DNA of 64,000 nt from Burkholderiaceae bacterium (GTDB taxonomy: Bacteria; Pseudomonadota; Gammaproteobacteria; Burkholderiales; Burkholderiaceae_A), in NCBI GenBank assembly GCA_018402635.1, contig JAGYIP010000004.1, positions 80,578-144,577 on the forward strand. The letters run 5' to 3'. Below the pieces are notes generated by a model that was given only the letters and a program-made list of their open reading frames with translations, did not search any database and was not told the origin of the DNA. Positions 1 to 17,834 of this stretch are shown in pieces. A program made the position numbers and the translations under genes. Numbering within the stretch: position 1 is the stretch's first letter; each line of letters begins with the position of its first letter.

Positions 1-525
1 CGGCTCTACCTTCCGCGCCAGTGGATGCGTGAAGAGGGCATGGATCCGCAGGCCTGGCTGGCTGCGCCTTGCTTTACCCCGGCGCTGGCCCGCGTGGTCG
101 AAAGGCTTTTGCAAGAGGCCGATGGCTTGTATAAGCGCGCTGAAGAGGGTGTGGGCTTTTTGCCCCGGGCATGCAGGCCGGCCATTATGGCGGCCCGCCA
201 TATTTATTGCGACATAGGCCGCGAAATTGGCAAGGCAGGTTTTAACTCCATCGATCAGCGTGCCGTTGTCAGTTCGTCAAGAAAAATTCAACACCTCTTA
301 CACTGCCTTCCTGCGGCCCTTATGGCGCCACGTATGCCGCGCGGCCATAAGCCTCTTGCTGCAATTGCCTTTCTTGTGGAGGCCTCGGGCATTTCGATGC
401 GCAGCCGACCTCCGCGCACGGTGGCCGAGAAGGCAGGCTGGATGGTGGATTTATTTCTTACCCTTGCCGAGCGTGAACGCCAGGAGCGACACGAAGGCGG
501 TCAACCACTCACTGGAGGACGATGA
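1..525 (+). CDS. crtB: Phytoene synthase CrtB, C-terminal part (5' end outside window)
   Basis: CrtB condenses two geranylgeranyl diphosphates to phytoene, the first committed step of carotenoid synthesis. Only the last ~174 residues are present. The frame is open from base 1 and reads RLYLPRQWMREEGMDP, which matches the conserved region before the C-terminal helices of squalene/phytoene synthases. It is followed by the typical stretch CRPAIMAARHIYCDIGREI. The aspartate-rich catalytic motifs lie upstream, outside the window. The stop TGA overlaps the next ATG as ATGA. The gene converges on the crtA-crtD-crtC operon, as expected inside a photosynthesis cluster. The family call is confident; the symbol rests on this context. 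Confidence 0.88.
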   Translation, partial: RLYLPRQWMREEGMDPQAWLAAPCFTPALARVVERLLQEADGLYKRAEEGVGFLPRACRPAIMAARHIYCDIGREIGKAGFNSIDQRAVVSSSRKIQHLLHCLPAALMAPRMPRGHKPLAAIAFLVEASGISMRSRPPRTVAEKAGWMVDLFLTLAERERQERHEGGQPLTGGR

Positions 526-911
526 TGAAAACACTTCTTATTTTTCCCCCCGCAGCAATGGGTTCTGGGCTTTCAAACTTGCTCTATAAGCCACGGCCTG
601 AGTTAAGGCGCATCATCATGTCCTTGGGCTTTTTTGTTGGCCTGGCTATTGCGGGCAGTGCCCTTGCAGGCCCGAAGGCAGCCCACTGCAACGCCATTGA
701 AGAGGACGATCAGCGGGCGCTTTGCAAGGCCTTAGCTACAAAAAGTGGCTTCTTTTGTTCGGCCATTGAAGATGAAAACCTCAAGGCAAACTGCTGGTCG
801 CAGGCAAGTCGCGGAGCCTCGCACTGCAAGATGGCGGTCTACGACACCGACTACCCGGTGATTGACCAGGTTCTAATGACCCAGTGCAAGGAACTCTCGC
901 GCAAGTATTAA
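522..911 (+). CDS. Small Cys-rich exported protein with duplicated C-x11-C motif, unknown function
   Basis: I do not recognise the family. The ORF begins with an ATGA overlap with crtB, but a typical signal peptide (MSLGFFVGLAIAGSALAG) starts only at residue 33, ATG at 618. That start gives a 97-residue precursor and is a good alternative. The mature part has six cysteines. Two similar blocks, HCNAIEEDDQRALC and FCSAIEDENLKANC, each place two Cys 11 residues apart; a third, looser block has HC and QC. This suggests a small disulfide-bonded periplasmic protein built by duplication. Coupling to crtB suggests co-expression with carotenoid genes, but no function can be assigned. Confidence 0.7.
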   Translation: MMKTLLIFPPAAMGSGLSNLLYKPRPELRRIIMSLGFFVGLAIAGSALAGPKAAHCNAIEEDDQRALCKALATKSGFFCSAIEDENLKANCWSQASRGASHCKMAVYDTDYPVIDQVLMTQCKELSRKY

Positions 912-913
912 CC

Positions 914-2055
914 TTAGGTTCGTCGGGGCATACGCCAGGGAAGCATCAGCCGAACAAGTTTTGATCGAACCCGTGGCAAGAAAAGTGTCTCGTGCATGGC
1001 ATTTACCTCTTGCCCTAAAAGCGTCTGACGCACCACAGAGCGCATGTAAAACGGTGTGTCCTCAAGGGTCTGCAGAAGGCTTGCTGCCGGGGCCTTTGGG
1101 TCCGACCGTATTGAACGGCCAACACCCCAGATGCCTTTTGTTAAGGACTGGCGTGGATCAAGCTCGAAGGGCTCGACCTCGCCATTTGTTTTGAACCTTG
1201 CAGTAATAAGCCGGGAGCTCTGGTCGTTGGAATAGTGCACGGTGCGGTCGTGCAACTGGTTGAACTCGGCGGCTCGCGCCGATGGCGTGGCCTGTCGATC
1301 GCGGACATCGTAAATAACGGCTGTGCTTCCATCACGTAAAAGCGCTCGCGACCAGTCCCATTCATGAAAGGGAACCTCGATGGGCTCATCGCCCTCGTTG
1401 GAGTCCAGATAGGCATGGCCCGACCATTTCAGACCCGGCAGGGGAAGTCCACCTCGATACGGGCCGAGGGCGCAAGCGGCCCCCAACGGTGCCTGCCTTG
1501 GGCATCGATGACCTGCTGGTAATGAAAGAACTGATTGGCCCGAATTCGCATCTGGCCCTTGACCTTCATAGGAACGGGTACAGACCATTCGTTAATGTCA
1601 ATAACCAGCTCATCACCCGTCCAGCGCAGCTGGCTTGGGCCCACGGTGAACTCGGTGCTTGAGCGGTGCAGAAAACGCCTGCCGCGCTCGGTCATGGTCC
1701 AGCGTTTTTTTCCTTTGGAATAAAGCGCCAGGTTAATGCAGACATGGTTCTCGGGGTCACTGGTCTGAGGCTGCGCCCTTGCCCAGTGGTAGTAGCTTGA
1801 AAAGACACTGCCCACAAAGGCAATCATGGTGATGCCATGTTCGCCGTCGTCGCTTAGTCCATCGACATACCACCAGAGATAACCACCCGCTGGGACCTTC
1901 TGGTCGAATCGAGGTGTGCCATCAGGGCTGCGGCCGCCAGTCGGCCCGAGAGGCTGGCCATGGGAACCCCCGCTCCCGGGTGCACGCTGCCCCCCGCTAG
2001 AAAGAGCCCCGGCACTGGTGTTCGGTTCGTGGGCCTCTGAAAGGAGGACATCCAT
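914..2055 (-). CDS. crtC: Hydroxyneurosporene synthase CrtC (carotenoid 1,2-hydratase), frameshifted
   Basis: CrtC adds water to the 1,2 double bond of neurosporene or its derivatives in the spheroidene pathway. The N-terminal half reads GGYLWWYVDGLSDDGEHG and runs to ARIEVDFP. It then hits a stop near 1429, while the conserved continuation LPGLKWSGHAYLDS lies in another frame and runs to the stop at 914. One extra C in the CCCC run near 1440-1444 restores a continuous protein, so a one-base deletion or consensus error is likely. The start is uncertain: conserved sequence begins near 1911, but the nearest in-frame ATG is at 2055, about 200 bp inside crtD. No GTG or TTG lies between. Confidence 0.8.
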
Positions 2056-3455
2056 CCGTGGGGGGCCATTCCATAAAGAGCCCCCGCGGAGGCAGGAAAC
2101 ATCTGGTGAAAGTCTTGCGGTCGGCCAACCTGCACAGCCTGGGGCTCCACCGTAAGACCCACCTGTTGCAGCTGGGCCAAGACGCGTTTCTGACATACGC
2201 TGATTTCCTCTTCGAGAAGGGTCTGACGGTCTGCGCGTGCGGGCGCGTTGATAAGCATAAAGAGTCGCTCTGCCTCGGGCTTGGCCGCATGCACAGGCCT
2301 GTCTTCATGGTCTTGTGCCTGTGGCTGTTCGGCCGCGCTGGAGCTGGCCGGCCCAAAAGGCCCGCGGTCGTGGGCGCAGATGTAGACCGTGGGTCGGGCT
2401 GGCAGCCTGCCTTGGGAAAAGACAGACTGAAACTCGTCTTCGTAGGGTGTCTTCTGAAAGACAACATTGTGGAAGTCCAAGGCCATGCCTTGGGTGCGGG
2501 CCACCATGGAAAAGGTAAGGGCCGACAAGGACCTTGGGTAGAGCCCTTCGGTGTTTGGCACGGCCGCCTTTGCTGGACTTCCCAGTAGACCCTGATGCAG
2601 GGCGGCCGCCTCGCCGTTGAAAATTACGGCATCGGCCAAGAGCCTTTGGCCGTTGCTAAGCTCTACGCCCTTCGCACGTCCTTGCTCGATAAGAATTTCG
2701 TTTACCTGTGCATTGCATTGAATGTCTACACCAAGCTTTTGCGCAGCCCGCGCAAGCCCCAGGGCCAGGGCCTTGATGCCGCCGCGTGCGGCCCAGACCC
2801 CACGCTGCTCGACATAGGCAATAAGCATAAGCGTGGCCGGTGCCTGCCATGGCGAGCCCCCGCAGTAAGTGGCATAGCGGGCAAAGAGTTGTCGAAGCCG
2901 CGGGTCGTGAAAGTATCGGCCCAGACTTTTCCAAAGGCTTGCAAAAGGCCCAAGTCCTGCCAAGAGGCTTAGGCCACGAAGGCCAATGTCTTGGCTCATA
3001 GAGCTCATGGTGGGGCGCTCGGCGCGAATGTAGGCAGCCTCAAGGGCATGGTAGACACGCCGGGCCTCTTGGCTAAAGGCTCGAAAACGAACGGCCTCTG
3101 CGAGGCCTGAGAATTCTGCAATGGCATCGGCCGATGCGGCCTCCTCGGCAAAGAGGTCGAGCCGCTCCTCGGCTGACCAGGCATGGCGGGCGATGACGGG
3201 CAGGGCCTTGAGTTCAACAAAATCTTCAAGCCTTAGGCCTGCACCGCCAAGCAGGTCTTCAAAGACCCAGCGCATCGTGATGACGGTGGGTCCTGAGTCC
3301 ATGGCCTGACCGGCAACAACTTTCTGATGGTTTTTACCCCCAACCTGCGCATCCTTTTCAAGCAGGCTGACGCGTACCCCTTGGCTGGCAAGGTCGATGG
3401 CAGCGGCAAGGCCGGCCATGCCTGCGCCCACAATCACAACCCGGCGTTCAGCCAT
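1854..3455 (-). CDS. crtD: Methoxyneurosporene/hydroxyneurosporene desaturase CrtD
   Basis: CrtD is an FAD-dependent carotenoid 3,4-desaturase acting after CrtC/CrtF in spheroidene synthesis. The chosen start gives MAERRVVIVGAGMAGLAAA, with the Rossmann FAD motif GxGxxG at residues 10-15. The open frame extends 81 codons further upstream, but only antisense to crtA coding sequence. The C-terminal FAD-binding signature (PGLFLAGGSVHPGAGVPMA) is typical of phytoene-desaturase-like enzymes. Length 533 aa is normal apart from a low-complexity insert (SSSAAEQPQAQDHEDRPV). The start overlaps the crtA stop by 8 bp and the 3' end overlaps the crtC frame. CrtD is chosen over CrtI because of the crtA-crtD-crtC context. 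Confidence 0.88.
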   Translation of the reverse strand: MAERRVVIVGAGMAGLAAAIDLASQGVRVSLLEKDAQVGGKNHQKVVAGQAMDSGPTVITMRWVFEDLLGGAGLRLEDFVELKALPVIARHAWSAEERLDLFAEEAASADAIAEFSGLAEAVRFRAFSQEARRVYHALEAAYIRAERPTMSSMSQDIGLRGLSLLAGLGPFASLWKSLGRYFHDPRLRQLFARYATYCGGSPWQAPATLMLIAYVEQRGVWAARGGIKALALGLARAAQKLGVDIQCNAQVNEILIEQGRAKGVELSNGQRLLADAVIFNGEAAALHQGLLGSPAKAAVPNTEGLYPRSLSALTFSMVARTQGMALDFHNVVFQKTPYEDEFQSVFSQGRLPARPTVYICAHDRGPFGPASSSAAEQPQAQDHEDRPVHAAKPEAERLFMLINAPARADRQTLLEEEISVCQKRVLAQLQQVGLTVEPQAVQVGRPQDFHQMFPASAGALYGMAPHGWMSSFQRPTNRTPVPGLFLAGGSVHPGAGVPMASLSGRLAAAALMAHLDSTRRSQRVVISGGMSMD

Positions 3456-4245
3456 TGTTGGATGCCTGCTGAAGGTGGGCCTGACCCAGGCCGGGCTGCT
3501 TGAGAAAGCGCTGACCCTGCCACTGGCCTTCGAGCCGCAAAGGATGGAATCGAACGAACATGGACTCGGAGAAAAACTTCTGGCCGTAGGCCGCCTCAAT
3601 GGCGCGCTGATGGGCGCCACTGTGGGCATAGGCGTCCATGGCAGCCTGGTCCTTCCAAAGGCTGAATGTGGCCTGGCGCAAAAGCGGCGCCTCGCCAAGA
3701 CCTACGGCAAGAAGGCAGCCCTGAGCCTTGGCGAGGTCGTCTTCGGCATCGGGGGATTGGGCCCAGAACCTGCGGGCCTTCAAGGGTCGAATGCTTGCTC
3801 GGGTAAGGGACGCAACCGAGCATTCAAGGCCTGGCCTTGAAGCAAGCCTTGGGGCTTCATTTAATGCCTGCGCAAGCTCAACGGTATCAACTGGCTTTGC
3901 CTGAGCGGGTGGCTCGAGATGAAAGCCCGACCACTGGCCGCGGCAGGAGACTGGACTGAGCAGAGCAGCGAAGAACTCGTCGGAGCGATCCCTATAAGCC
4001 TTGACCTGCGGCGCGTTTTCTAAAAAGTTGTTGGCTGCCTCGGGGCTGCTAAATGCGGTGAAGAGGCCTTGATGGTCAAGACCGGGCTTGAGCCCAAAGC
4101 CGCCGTGCTCGCCGCTTCCCAAGACTTTTTGAAAGACCAGGCCAGGCCAGGCGGCAGGCCCAAAGGCAGACTTCACCAGCCGAGAGACTGCCCAGCCCAC
4201 GGCAGAGGGCCGAAGGCGCGACAGGACAACCACCACCGTGTGCAC
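3448..4245 (-). CDS. crtA: Spheroidene monooxygenase CrtA
   Basis: CrtA introduces the keto group that converts spheroidene to spheroidenone under oxic conditions. The 265-aa product carries the conserved C-terminal block QATFSLWKDQAAMDAYAH followed by FFSESMFVRFHPL, diagnostic for the family. Near the N-terminus, GLVFQKVLGSGEHGGFGL also fits. It starts 5 bp after the ppsR stop and overlaps crtD by 8 bp, so ppsR, crtA, crtD and crtC are probably co-transcribed. Presence of crtA indicates the strain can make the oxygen-protective ketocarotenoid. Confidence is high because motif and neighbours agree. Confidence 0.9.
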   Translation of the reverse strand: MHTVVVVLSRLRPSAVGWAVSRLVKSAFGPAAWPGLVFQKVLGSGEHGGFGLKPGLDHQGLFTAFSSPEAANNFLENAPQVKAYRDRSDEFFAALLSPVSCRGQWSGFHLEPPAQAKPVDTVELAQALNEAPRLASRPGLECSVASLTRASIRPLKARRFWAQSPDAEDDLAKAQGCLLAVGLGEAPLLRQATFSLWKDQAAMDAYAHSGAHQRAIEAAYGQKFFSESMFVRFHPLRLEGQWQGQRFLKQPGLGQAHLQQASNNG

Positions 4246-4250
4246 GGGGC

Positions 4251-5651
4251 TTAATCCTCGTCGGAGTCGGGCCCCTCGATGCCGTAGCGACGCAGCTTGA
4301 CGTAGAGGCTCTGTCGAGAAAGACCAAGCATGTCAGCAGCCGAGGCTCGGTTGTTTTTGGTGATTTTTAATGCGGCTTCGATGCAGAGTTTTTCAATGAG
4401 GTCGACCGTTTCGCCAACAATTTCGCGCAGCGGCATACGGCCCACAAGGCTGGTGAGGTCTTGGTTCGAGCGCGGCCGTGAGGCCTGGTCGAGCCTGCCC
4501 TCAAGCCGTCGGCCCACGTCGCGAATGACAAAGGCAAGAAAGGGCTGGTCGTCGCTTTCAACAGAGACCCCTGAAATTTCAACGGGCACCACAAGCCCGG
4601 CATGGCCGATGAGCTGGGTTGAGAAAAGCCTTACGGGCCCACCCTGTGAGAGGCTGTTGGTCATGACAAGAAGGTCGGTGTTGGCGCGTCCTAGCCAATG
4701 ATTCAAAGGCTCGCCAATGACCTGGCCTGCATGCACCATTTGAATCATTTCAACAAAGGCGGGGTTGGCACTTCGAATAATGCCTTTGGTGTCGGTTAAG
4801 ACCAGTCCATCGCTAAACTGACGCACGGCCTCAAGCAGTGCCGTGTCTTCGCCGGGATGCGGCTTTTCGGAATCGATGCGCACCATGAAGACCGTGTCGG
4901 ACTCTTGCCGCAGGTAGCTCACTAGAACCCTGGCTGGGCCCTCGTGCTTAACAAACCGCAGAGTGACCTCGGCGGGCCTGCCTGAACTTGCAACCTGTTG
5001 AAGGGTGCTGTGCAAGGCCGAGGTTGCGCGGTCGGATAAGAAGGCCTCGATGGCCTCGCCAATAATGGACTGGCGGTCTTTTTGAAGGTACTGTCCGCCG
5101 GCACGGTTGGCTTCGATGATTTGATGAGAACGTGCGCTGATAAGCAACACCGGGTCGTGGACGAGATCGAAGAGCATTCGAAACTGCCCCTCAACGCCGC
5201 GAAGTCGCAGGTAGTCGCGCTCCATAAGCTGTTGGGCTTCCACCAGCCTTGCCTGCAGCGAGGCAACAGGCCGAAGGTCGCGACCAATGGCCACCATCTG
5301 CCCCTCTTTGCCGATGCGAACAAGGGAAAAGAGTATGGGTATTTCTTCGTCTTGCTCGCTGAGCTGATTAATGTGCCGCCAGCGGGCATCAGGCTTTCCA
5401 GCCTGTGCTTCGCGCAGCATTTCTTCAATTTTGGGGCGGCTCTCCGATGTAACTACGTTCGCCCAGGCCTTGCCAACCCAGCCCTGCGCGCGACTGGGCT
5501 GCCAGTCGTTGCTGCCTGTAATGGCCTGGCGAATCACGCCCTGGGAGTCGATAACTAAGGTAATGTCGGCAGCGGCTGTAACGAGTGCAGCACTCTCGTC
5601 AGCATCAAGGCCAGCAAGTCCCTTGCCTTTAGATTGTTCGTTGTAGCCCAA
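4251..5651 (-). CDS. ppsR: PpsR/CrtJ-type redox-responsive photosynthesis regulator
   Basis: PpsR is the aerobic repressor (in some species also activator) of bch, crt and puc genes and binds TGT-N12-ACA. The 466-aa protein has an N-terminal sensor region, two PAS-like domains (about residues 150-270 and 275-395) and a Fis-type helix-turn-helix at the C-terminus (ASAADMLGLSRQSLYVKLRR). Its only cysteine is Cys423, just before the HTH, matching the conserved Cys420/424 of CrtJ/PpsR. The second cysteine (Cys251 in Rhodobacter sphaeroides) is absent, so the intramolecular disulfide is not possible. It lies 15 bp after ppaA, the usual pairing, and one PpsR-type site lies in the ppaA-bchF intergenic. 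Confidence 0.94.
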   Translation of the reverse strand: MGYNEQSKGKGLAGLDADESAALVTAAADITLVIDSQGVIRQAITGSNDWQPSRAQGWVGKAWANVVTSESRPKIEEMLREAQAGKPDARWRHINQLSEQDEEIPILFSLVRIGKEGQMVAIGRDLRPVASLQARLVEAQQLMERDYLRLRGVEGQFRMLFDLVHDPVLLISARSHQIIEANRAGGQYLQKDRQSIIGEAIEAFLSDRATSALHSTLQQVASSGRPAEVTLRFVKHEGPARVLVSYLRQESDTVFMVRIDSEKPHPGEDTALLEAVRQFSDGLVLTDTKGIIRSANPAFVEMIQMVHAGQVIGEPLNHWLGRANTDLLVMTNSLSQGGPVRLFSTQLIGHAGLVVPVEISGVSVESDDQPFLAFVIRDVGRRLEGRLDQASRPRSNQDLTSLVGRMPLREIVGETVDLIEKLCIEAALKITKNNRASAADMLGLSRQSLYVKLRRYGIEGPDSDED

Positions 5652-5666
5652 GGCTCGTTGTCTTTG

Positions 5667-6716
5667 CTAGGAGTTGGTGGTTATTTTGGAGGGGCCGCTT
5701 TGGTTTAAACGGCTGCGAAGCATTGAGACGGCTTTTTCAACGGCCAGATCGGCGTCACCCACAAGAAGGTCGGCCTTGGCCTGATCGGCGAGCTCTGGGA
5801 AAGCCACGAGGGCTGGCCCACCAAGCATGACGAGGGGAGTTTGTTTTAGTTTGATGTCGCGCAGCCTTTGTATGAAGCGCGCCACCCGGCTGATGTCCTT
5901 CTCGCTGGCAACCGACAGGCCTACGACATCGGGTGAAAGCCGATGAATCTCGCCAAGCAGGTCGATCTCTGATTTCGATTCAAGCATGAAGCAGTCCCAG
6001 CCGCCTCGCGCAAAAAAACTGTTCACCATTTGCAGCCCGAGCCGGTGCTGGGAGCCGGGCAGGGTGGCCAGCGCAATGCTTGGAATGGGTTGGTCGGGCT
6101 CCAAGACGCAGGCCGCAGTTTGCGGGGCGGTTTTCTGAACTTCGAGCCGCAGGTCGTTAAGAATTTGTTGAAGCCGCCACAGCCCAATGGTGACCCCCGC
6201 AAAATCGCAGCGATCGGTCATCCATCCTTCGCCCATGCACCGCGCTGCGGGCTGAATGAGGCCAAGCATAACGGCCTCCGGTGAAAGGTCTTCTTCGCGC
6301 CGCAGGTCGTGAATAAGCTGCCAACAGCCGCCTGCATTGTTGTCCATGGCCATCTCGGCCAAGGTCTTGGCCGCTGCCTGCAGGTCAGGAAAGCGTGCGT
6401 CTGCCTCGGGGGGCTGGGTACCAAGGCTGCAGCCTTGTCTGGGCTTTACTCGGGCTAACGGGGCCTGGGTAGGGGTTTCCGATAAGACCAGCTGTGGAAT
6501 AACCTGCTGGGTTAGTACCTCAAGCACAGCGCTGGCTTGCAGCTCTTCAGTGGCGGTCTCCTGATCACGGAGATACGACCGATGCAAATACTGCTCGTTC
6601 ATGGCGACTCTCCCTGCAGCGCTTGCGCGGTAAGCGGCCTGGCCCGATGCGGGTGGTTCGCTTCCTTGCTTATCGATAGCTGCCTTAGTTTGCAAATTCA
6701 TGATCCTCTTGCCCAT
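5667..6716 (-). CDS. ppaA: PpaA/AerR cobalamin-binding antirepressor
   Basis: PpaA/AerR proteins bind cobalamin and modulate PpsR/CrtJ activity in response to light. The 349-aa protein has a helical region (about residues 110-195, MGEGWMTDRCDFAGVTIGLWRL region) and a C-terminal Rossmann-like B12-binding domain. The latter contains LPGSQHRLGLQM, whose His matches the cobalamin-ligating position, and the downstream SVASEKD and LGGPALV segments. About 100 poorly conserved residues precede these; alternative starts are MNLQTK (6701) and MNEQYLH. It is the first gene of the leftward regulatory/carotenoid operon and is divergent from bchF. The family is clear, while the start is less certain. Confidence 0.88.
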   Translation of the reverse strand: MGKRIMNLQTKAAIDKQGSEPPASGQAAYRASAAGRVAMNEQYLHRSYLRDQETATEELQASAVLEVLTQQVIPQLVLSETPTQAPLARVKPRQGCSLGTQPPEADARFPDLQAAAKTLAEMAMDNNAGGCWQLIHDLRREEDLSPEAVMLGLIQPAARCMGEGWMTDRCDFAGVTIGLWRLQQILNDLRLEVQKTAPQTAACVLEPDQPIPSIALATLPGSQHRLGLQMVNSFFARGGWDCFMLESKSEIDLLGEIHRLSPDVVGLSVASEKDISRVARFIQRLRDIKLKQTPLVMLGGPALVAFPELADQAKADLLVGDADLAVEKAVSMLRSRLNQSGPSKITTNS

Positions 6717-6762
6717 CGCCTTTGTCGAGAAGTTTTATCGAGGTTTTGTCTAGGACTATCCG

Positions 6763-6782
6763 TGACATCGTCAGGAATGTCA
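6763..6782. promoter_or_regulatory. Inverted repeat TGACAT-N8-ATGTCA in the ppaA-bchF intergenic
   Basis: A perfect 6-bp dyad (6763-6768 and 6777-6782) with an 8-bp spacer lies between divergent ppaA and bchF. It resembles PpsR half-sites in reversed order (ACA...TGT) but does not match the TGT-N12-ACA arrangement. It could be a separate operator or act for the ppaA promoter. Confidence 0.35.
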
Positions 6783-6793
6783 ATTAAATTTGA

Positions 6794-6834
6794 TGTCTCG
6801 TTTGGTTGACATTCTCTAGACCCGGGCCTAGAGT
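6794..6834 (+). promoter_or_regulatory. Predicted PpsR-repressed bchF promoter
   Basis: TGT at 6794-6796 and ACA at 6809-6811 are exactly 12 bases apart, the PpsR/CrtJ consensus. The right half-site is part of a perfect -35 box, TTGACA (6806-6811). A -10-like TAGAGT follows after 17 bp (6829-6834). Bound PpsR would cover the -35, the classical repression layout. The spacer contains a near-palindrome (CTCTAG...CTAGAG, 6814-6833). The bchF start is 39 bp downstream of the -10. Confidence 0.65.
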
Positions 6835-6872
6835 AAGAAAACGAAAAAATCATATGGGAGTGACGCTGCGTA

Positions 6873-16360
<9,488 letters not shown>

Positions 16361-16364
<4 letters not shown>

Positions 16365-17812
16365 AGAGCGGGCTTGGGCCTTTCGGGCTCCTCACCCTTC
16401 TGAATCCGCGGCGTTGGTCGCAGATCGATTCGCGGTTTCTGCCCTTTGCAGACCTTGCAACGGCCGACCTTCCGCTTTCGCGACTCTTTCGGCTCTCACT
16501 TTTTCAGGTCTCGGTGGGCATGGCCACGGCCTTGCTGGTGGGCACCCTTAACCGCGTGCTCATTGTTGAGCTTGGCGTTGCCGCATGGCTTGTGGCCATG
16601 ATGGTCGCACTGCCTTTGCTCATTGCACCGTTTCGCGCCCTTGTTGGTTTTCGATCTGACACGCACAAGTCGGTGCTTGGCTTGCGGCGGGTACCGTATA
16701 TATGGATGGGAACCATGCTGCAGTTCGGCGGCCTGGCCATCATGCCGTTCTCGCTTATTCTGCTCTCGGGTGACACCCACTGGCATCCGGCCATTGGGCC
16801 TGTCAGCGCAGGCCTTGCCTTCCTTATGGTTGGGGCAGGTATTCAAACCGTGCAGACCACCGGCCTTGCACTTGCAACCGACCTCGCCTCGCCCGAGAAC
16901 CGTCCTCGGGTGGTGGCCCTGATGTACACCATGCTCTTGGTGGGCCTGCTGGTCTCAAGCCTGGCCTTTAGCTACTTGCTTGCCGACTTCTCTAAGTTCC
17001 GGCTCATTCAGGTGGTCCAGGGCTGCGCCTTTGTGGCCTTCTTTCTTAATATTGTTGCCCTATGGAAGCAAGAGGTGCGAAACCCGGCGCTGACCGCGCC
17101 TAAGCTGCAACGCCCAAGCTTCCGGGCCACCTGGAACGTGTTTTTGCAGCAACCGGGCAACAAACGTTTTCTTGTTGCGCTATTTATGGGTACCGCCGCC
17201 TTTAGCATGCAGGACATTATTCTTGAGCCCTATGGCGGCGAGATTCTTGGGCTTTCGGTGTCTGCCACAAGCCTGCTGACTGCCATCATGGCGGTCGGTG
17301 CACTCCTTGCCTTCGGCCTTTCGGCTCGGTGGCTGCAAAAGGGCATAAACCCTCACCGGCTTGCTGCGGCAGGCGCCTTGGTGGGGGCCCTGGCCTTTTC
17401 GCTGGTTATTTTTGCCGAGCCCCTGGGCTCGGCCACCGTCTTTCGCGCGGGCACCTTCTTAATTGGATTTGGTGGCGGACTCTTCTCGGTGGCTACGCTT
17501 ACTGCTGCTATGGGTCTTGATAGCCAGGGTTTTACAGGCCTTGCGCTTGGGGCGTGGGGTGCTGTGCAGGCCACCGCCGCAGGCCTTGCTGTCTTTGCAG
17601 GCGGCGCCCTTCGCGATGTCTTTAGTGCCATGGCCGTGCACGGCCAGCTGGGCGAGGTTTTGAACTTTGCGGGTGTGGGCTACAGCCTGGTCTATCACCT
17701 CGAGATCATTCTTTTGTTTGCAACCCTGGTGGCCATTGGTCCTCTTGTTCGACTCGCAAGAATCAAGGCCCCTTCATCGCAGAAATTTGGTCTGGCCGAA
17801 TTCCCCGGCTAG
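16361..17812 (+). CDS. lhaA: LhaA/PucC-family light-harvesting complex assembly protein
   Basis: LhaA is a 12-segment MFS-like membrane protein required for assembly of light-harvesting complex 1. The 483-aa product starts at TTG (TTGA overlap with bchM) and contains the BCD/PucC family signatures LNRVLIVELGV, FRALVGFRSDTHKS and RVPYIWMGTMLQFGG. PucC is a close relative linked to LH2. The position between bchM and puhA is the typical lhaA position, so LhaA is preferred. It is followed after 22 bp by puhA, with a ribosome-binding site AAAGGAG. Confidence 0.92.
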
Positions 17813-17834
17813 GCTTTTTTAAAGGAGAACGAAA

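Noticed and set aside
6740..6765. Additional PpsR site beginning with TGT at about 6747
   Set aside because: The TGT to ACA distance is 15, not 12 bases.
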